DNA of 8,907 bases, from the NCBI GenBank assembly GCA_963924885.1, contig CAWUUY010000263.1, positions 1 to 8,907 of the forward strand. Reading direction: 5' to 3'. The notes under the pieces were generated by a model, which saw only the letters and a program-made list of their open reading frames with translations, was not told the origin of the DNA and searched no databases. Source of the DNA: UBA5216 sp963924885. Its GTDB lineage: Bacteria; Pseudomonadota; Gammaproteobacteria; Burkholderiales; SG8-41. Shown one piece after another: positions 6,377 through 8,907 of this stretch; the stretch's first letter is position 1, and each line of letters opens with the position of its first letter. Position numbers and translations under genes: made by a program.

Positions 6377-7372
6377 ATGGCCTATCGCAGTGTAGTGCCG
6401 GATTTTCGCAATCTAGGAATTTTGCTGCGCATATTGCTGATCGTGAACGCGATAGCGCTGGTGATCGCCGTGGTGCAAAGTCCGTCATTGGCGACGCTGG
6501 GTGCGCAAATCATGGAGAACGCGGTGATGGTCGAGCCGCTGCTGATCCTGACGCTGGTGGTGCTGTATGCTTTGAAGGACGTGCTGGCGCGGCTACCGTA
6601 TACGGGCGCGGCCATCGCCGTCATCGCGCTGACGCTGGCCCTCACCACGTTGCTGCACGCGGGCGCACAACGCTATCTGCCATTGAATGCTACAGCGGTC
6701 GAGCGGTACTGGTTGCTGGTGGGGCTGGTGACGGCGATGTTGCTGGCCTATTTTGATTTGCGCGCGCGCGCGCTGTCTCCCGCAATAGCGGAAGCGCGCT
6801 TGCAGGCGCTGCAGGCGCGGATTCGGCCGCATTTTTTGTTCAACAGCATCAACGCGGTGCTGTCGCTGATACGGCAGGAGCCCAAGCGCGCAGAAACGGC
6901 GCTGGAAGACATGGCGGAACTGTTCCGCGTGCTGATGGCGGAAAACCGCGAGCTGGCGCCGCTCGCGCGCGAGGTGGCACTGTGCCGCCAGTATCTGGGG
7001 CTTGAGCAGTTGCGTCTGGGAGAGCGGCTCCAGATCGAGTGGCACATTGACAAGATGCCGGCCGATGCGATGATTCCACCGCTGATATTGCAGCCGTTGC
7101 TGGAGAATGCCGTCTACCATGGCATCGAACCGCGCACTGCCCCCGGCGTGGTGGGCATACATATTTATGCCACGCGCGACGAGGTGCATGCGGTGTTGCG
7201 CAATCCGTACTCGCGTGCCGACGATCATCACACGGGCAACAATATGGCGCTGGGCAATATCCGCGAGCGCCTGCAACTGCATTTTGATGCGGAGGCGTCG
7301 CTGACTTCTCGTGTCACCGATGATACTTATCAGGTACACATTATCATGCCGTACCGGAAGGAAAAACCATGA
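6377..7372 (+). CDS. algZ: AlgZ/FimS-type (LytS-like) membrane sensor histidine kinase
   Basis: From the ATG at 6377 the protein has 331 residues. An in-frame ATG at 6320 would add 19 residues that do not look like the family and has no ribosome binding site. The segment DFRNLGILLRILLIVNAIAL right after the chosen start is typical of betaproteobacterial AlgZ. Four hydrophobic segments (about 15-33, 52-69, 77-95 and 112-128) anchor it in the inner membrane, with no separate sensor domain. The kinase part has the phospho-acceptor His152 in RIRPHFLFNSINAVLSLI and the ATP-binding N-box LQPLLENAVYHGIEP. The G-box is weak (GNNMALGNIRERL), with fewer glycines than usual. Its partner is the AlgR-type regulator, whose start overlaps its stop by 4 bases. 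In Pseudomonas this pair controls alginate and type IV pili; targets here are unknown. Confidence 0.9.
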   Translation: MAYRSVVPDFRNLGILLRILLIVNAIALVIAVVQSPSLATLGAQIMENAVMVEPLLILTLVVLYALKDVLARLPYTGAAIAVIALTLALTTLLHAGAQRYLPLNATAVERYWLLVGLVTAMLLAYFDLRARALSPAIAEARLQALQARIRPHFLFNSINAVLSLIRQEPKRAETALEDMAELFRVLMAENRELAPLAREVALCRQYLGLEQLRLGERLQIEWHIDKMPADAMIPPLILQPLLENAVYHGIEPRTAPGVVGIHIYATRDEVHAVLRNPYSRADDHHTGNNMALGNIRERLQLHFDAEASLTSRVTDDTYQVHIIMPYRKEKP

Positions 7373-8133
7373 TTCCGATTCCCCTGCGCGTAGTAATCGT
7401 GGATGACGAAGCGCCGGCGCGCAGCCGCTTGCGCGATTTGCTGACCGATTGCGCGGCGTCGCTGCCGCTGGAGATCGCCGGCGAGGCGGCGAGCGGGCCG
7501 CAGGCACTGGAGATGGCGGAGAAACAACGCGCCGACGCGGTGCTGCTGGATATCCGCATGCCCGGCATGGACGGCATCGAAACCGCGCAGCATTTGCGCA
7601 AGCTCGACCATCCGCCGGTGGTGATCTTCACCACCGCCTACGATGCGTATGCGCTGAAGGCGTTCGAGGTCCACGCCATCGATTACCTGTTAAAGCCTAT
7701 CCGCGCCGCGCGCCTGCTCGAGGCTTTGTCAACGGCGCGTTCGACCGTAGCGCCCAAGGCGGCAGCGCTGGCCGACATGCGCCGCGCGCCGCGCACCTCC
7801 CTATCGTCCAGCGAGCGCGGCAAGGTGACGCTGATACCGGTGGCCGATATTATTTATCTCAAGGCCGAACTGAGGTACGTGACCGTGCGCACGCGCATCC
7901 GCGAATTTCTGGTCGAAGAATCGCTGACGCGGCTGGAAGAGGAATTCGGCGAGTGCTTCGTGCGCGCGCATCGCAGTTGCCTGGTGGCGCGCGCGGGGAT
8001 ACGCGGGTTTGAGCGCGGCGCGGGCGAAGGCGGCGATGGCCACTGGCAGGTGCTGCTCAATGGCTGCGAAGAGCGTATAGCGGTTAGCCGTCGCCAGCAG
8101 CACATCGTGCGGGATATTTCAAAACCGCAGTAG
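7369..8133 (+). CDS. algR: AlgR-type LytTR response regulator
   Basis: The 254-residue protein has an N-terminal receiver domain (about 6-120) and a C-terminal LytTR DNA-binding domain (about 150-250). Receiver residues are visible: the acidic pair Asp12-Asp13 in VIVDDEAPAR, the phospho-acceptor Asp61 in VLLDIRMPGMDG, Thr88/Thr89 in IFTTAYDAYA, and Lys109 in YLLKP. The LytTR domain includes IIYLKAELRYVTVRT and ESLTRLEEEFGECFVRAHRS, as in AlgR. GGAAGGA lies 6 bases before the ATG, and the ATGA overlap with algZ indicates translational coupling. The cognate kinase is therefore very likely the upstream gene. In Pseudomonas hemC and hemD follow algR; here a CTTTGCG repeat and a VIT-domain gene follow instead. 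Regulated genes cannot be read from the sequence. Confidence 0.95.
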   Translation: MIPIPLRVVIVDDEAPARSRLRDLLTDCAASLPLEIAGEAASGPQALEMAEKQRADAVLLDIRMPGMDGIETAQHLRKLDHPPVVIFTTAYDAYALKAFEVHAIDYLLKPIRAARLLEALSTARSTVAPKAAALADMRRAPRTSLSSSERGKVTLIPVADIIYLKAELRYVTVRTRIREFLVEESLTRLEEEFGECFVRAHRSCLVARAGIRGFERGAGEGGDGHWQVLLNGCEERIAVSRRQQHIVRDISKPQ

Positions 8134-8344
8134 CCGGGGAAAACCCCGCCGCAAAGCAAAGTCGTCCTTTGCGCTTTCTTTGTGCCTTTGCGCCTTTGCG
8201 GTGAGAGTTATTAAAGCAGCAGTGTGATACTAATCATCTTTTAAAAACATATACTTATGATAATTCCTCATGTTGATTAACCTCGCAGTGCGCAGCGCTT
8301 CGTTTAAGCAGGAAGGCGCCCCCATTTTTGGCGCGGAGACAACC
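8134..8344. other. Intergenic region after algR: hairpins, octamer repeat and AT-rich candidate promoter
   Basis: Directly after the algR stop, CGGGG and CCCCG (8135-8139 and 8144-8148) form a 5-bp hairpin with an AAAA loop. A GCAAAG/CTTTGC hairpin (8156-8161 and 8167-8172) follows. Neither is followed by a clean T tract, so termination is uncertain. An AT-rich segment at about 8229-8280 contains TATACT (8250-8255) and TATGAT (8256-8261), possible -10 boxes for the VIT gene, without a recognisable -35. A further dyad, GCGCC/GGCGC (8316-8320 and 8330-8334), abuts the ribosome binding site GGAG (8335-8338). Confidence 0.4.
8149..8201. repeat. CTTTGCGC octamer repeats with an inverted copy
   Basis: Three direct copies of an eight-base unit run head to tail: CTTTGTGC (8178-8185), CTTTGCGC (8186-8193) and CTTTGCGG (8194-8201). 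A fourth copy, CTTTGCGC, lies at 8167-8174. An inverted copy, CCGCAAAG, lies at 8149-8156 and is perfectly complementary to the last unit, so the whole block can fold as a long-range stem. I recall similar CTTTGCG or CTCTGCG runs between genes in diverse bacteria, without an agreed function. Confidence 0.65.
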
Positions 8345-8907
8345 ATGCATCACAGAGATTTCCTGTTCAACATGCGCGCCTTGGCGGTGGCCGGCTGCGC
8401 GTTCAATCTGGTTCACGGCGCGGCGGCGCAGGACGTGCGCCCGGCGTTCACGCCGCCGCGATTAAATGTCGCGCAGGGAGCGAACACCCCCTTCGTGTTA
8501 CAGGCGATCCGCATCGACACCGAAATCGGCGGCAGCCGCGCGATTACCTCGGTGGAGATGACGTTTTTCAATCCGAACCGGCGCATCCTCGAAGGCGAAT
8601 TGCAGTTTCCGCTGCTCGACGGCCAACAGGTCAGCGGTTTCGCGCTCGACATCGATGGCAAGCTGCGCGAGGCCGTGCCGGTGGAAAAAGCCAAAGGCCA
8701 GCAGGTGTTCGAGGACGTGATCCGTCAGCGCATCGACCCCGCATTGCTGTAAGTCACCGCCGGTAACAACTACAAGCTGCGGGTATATCCGCTGCCCGCG
8801 CAGGGCACGCGCCGCGTGTTGATTCGTTACGCTGAGACCTTGCCGGTGTCTGCGAACCTGCGGCGTTACCGTCTGCCGCTCGATTATGCGCGCGACCTCG
8901 CGGGTTT
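8345..8907 (+). pseudogene. Secreted VIT-domain protein, N-terminal part, interrupted by an in-frame TAA and cut by the window edge
   Basis: The chosen ATG at 8345 has GGAG 6 bases upstream; an ATG at 8270 in the same frame lacks such a site. The start encodes a signal peptide: a short charged segment HHRDFLFNMR, the hydrophobic ALAVAGCAFNLVHG, and probable cleavage after GAAA. The mature part begins a VIT domain (vault/inter-alpha-trypsin type) with ITSVEMTFFNPNRRILEGEL, FPLLDGQQVSGFALDIDGK and EKAKGQQVFEDVIRQRIDPA. Codon 136 is TAA (8750-8752). The same frame then continues in obvious family sequence, VTAGNNYKLRVYPLPAQGTR and VLIRYAETLP, to the window end. VIT proteins normally carry a downstream von Willebrand A domain and act outside the cytoplasm. 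A GAA-to-TAA change (Glu to stop) is the simplest origin. It could be a pseudogene, a sequence error or, less likely, a readthrough site. Confidence 0.8.

Noticed and set aside
6593..7507. A 304-codon open frame on the minus strand opposite algZ and the start of algR.
   Set aside because: It is rich in Arg, Gln and His, has no domain, and is antisense to two clear genes with a normal 4-base overlap. It is a shadow frame.
8135..8172. The hairpins after algR as an intrinsic terminator.
   Set aside because: Both stems are short and followed by mixed sequence rather than a T run, so I only note them as structure.
8750..8752. Reassignment of TAA to a sense codon as the explanation for the VIT stop, given that no other gene here ends in TAA.
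   Set aside because: The other genes reach full family length without any in-frame TAA, so there is no sign of routine TAA decoding. One site cannot support a code change, and a point mutation or error is simpler.

Overview
The window looks like a GC-rich betaproteobacterial chromosome segment, probably Burkholderiales-like. The reasons are a Bug/TctC-type solute-binding protein remnant, a monothiol glutaredoxin of the GrxD type, and the block argH <- -> algZ-algR. That last arrangement is familiar from Pseudomonas and many betaproteobacteria. These calls rest on recognising motifs by eye; no database search was run.

Layout. Positions 2-151 hold the C-terminal end of a PIN-domain (VapC-like) toxin. 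Positions 152-454 hold nothing I can name. Positions 455-1057 (minus) encode the C-terminal two thirds of a Bug-family periplasmic binding protein whose N-terminal half is missing. Positions 1214-1519 (plus) are grxD, with a good sigma70-type promoter before it and a perfect bidirectional hairpin terminator after it. Positions 2819-1591 (minus) are a two-gene unit: a TauE/SafE permease followed by an exported single-domain rhodanese. The rhodanese frame is broken at an A7 run. Divergent from this unit is xsc (3047-4822), sulfoacetaldehyde acetyltransferase, which ends in an intrinsic terminator. Then come argH (minus, 6299-4896) and, divergently, the two-component pair algZ-algR (6377-8133, overlapping by 4 bases). 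A CTTTGCG-rich repeat follows, and then the start of a secreted VIT-domain protein. That gene is cut by an in-frame TAA and runs off the window.

How the genes may work together. Xsc splits sulfoacetaldehyde with phosphate into acetyl phosphate and sulfite. A TauE/SafE permease could export the sulfite, and a periplasmic rhodanese could act on it or on related sulfane sulfur. The 2-kb divergent block 1591-4822 therefore reads as an organosulfonate and sulfite-handling module. The usual partners (pta, taurine dehydrogenase or aminotransferase genes, a dedicated regulator) are not in the window. ArgH completes arginine synthesis. AlgZ/AlgR is a LytS/LytR-type regulatory pair whose targets cannot be read from here.

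The main points for a second look are: (1) the rhodanese frame break, which has the layout of a programmed -1 frameshift site (A AAA AAA in phase, 7-nt spacer, 6-bp hairpin), although a one-base indel is the simpler explanation; (2) a nonsense codon inside the VIT gene; (3) a strong bias to TAG stops (8 of 9 genes); and (4) several broken or truncated genes among intact housekeeping genes.
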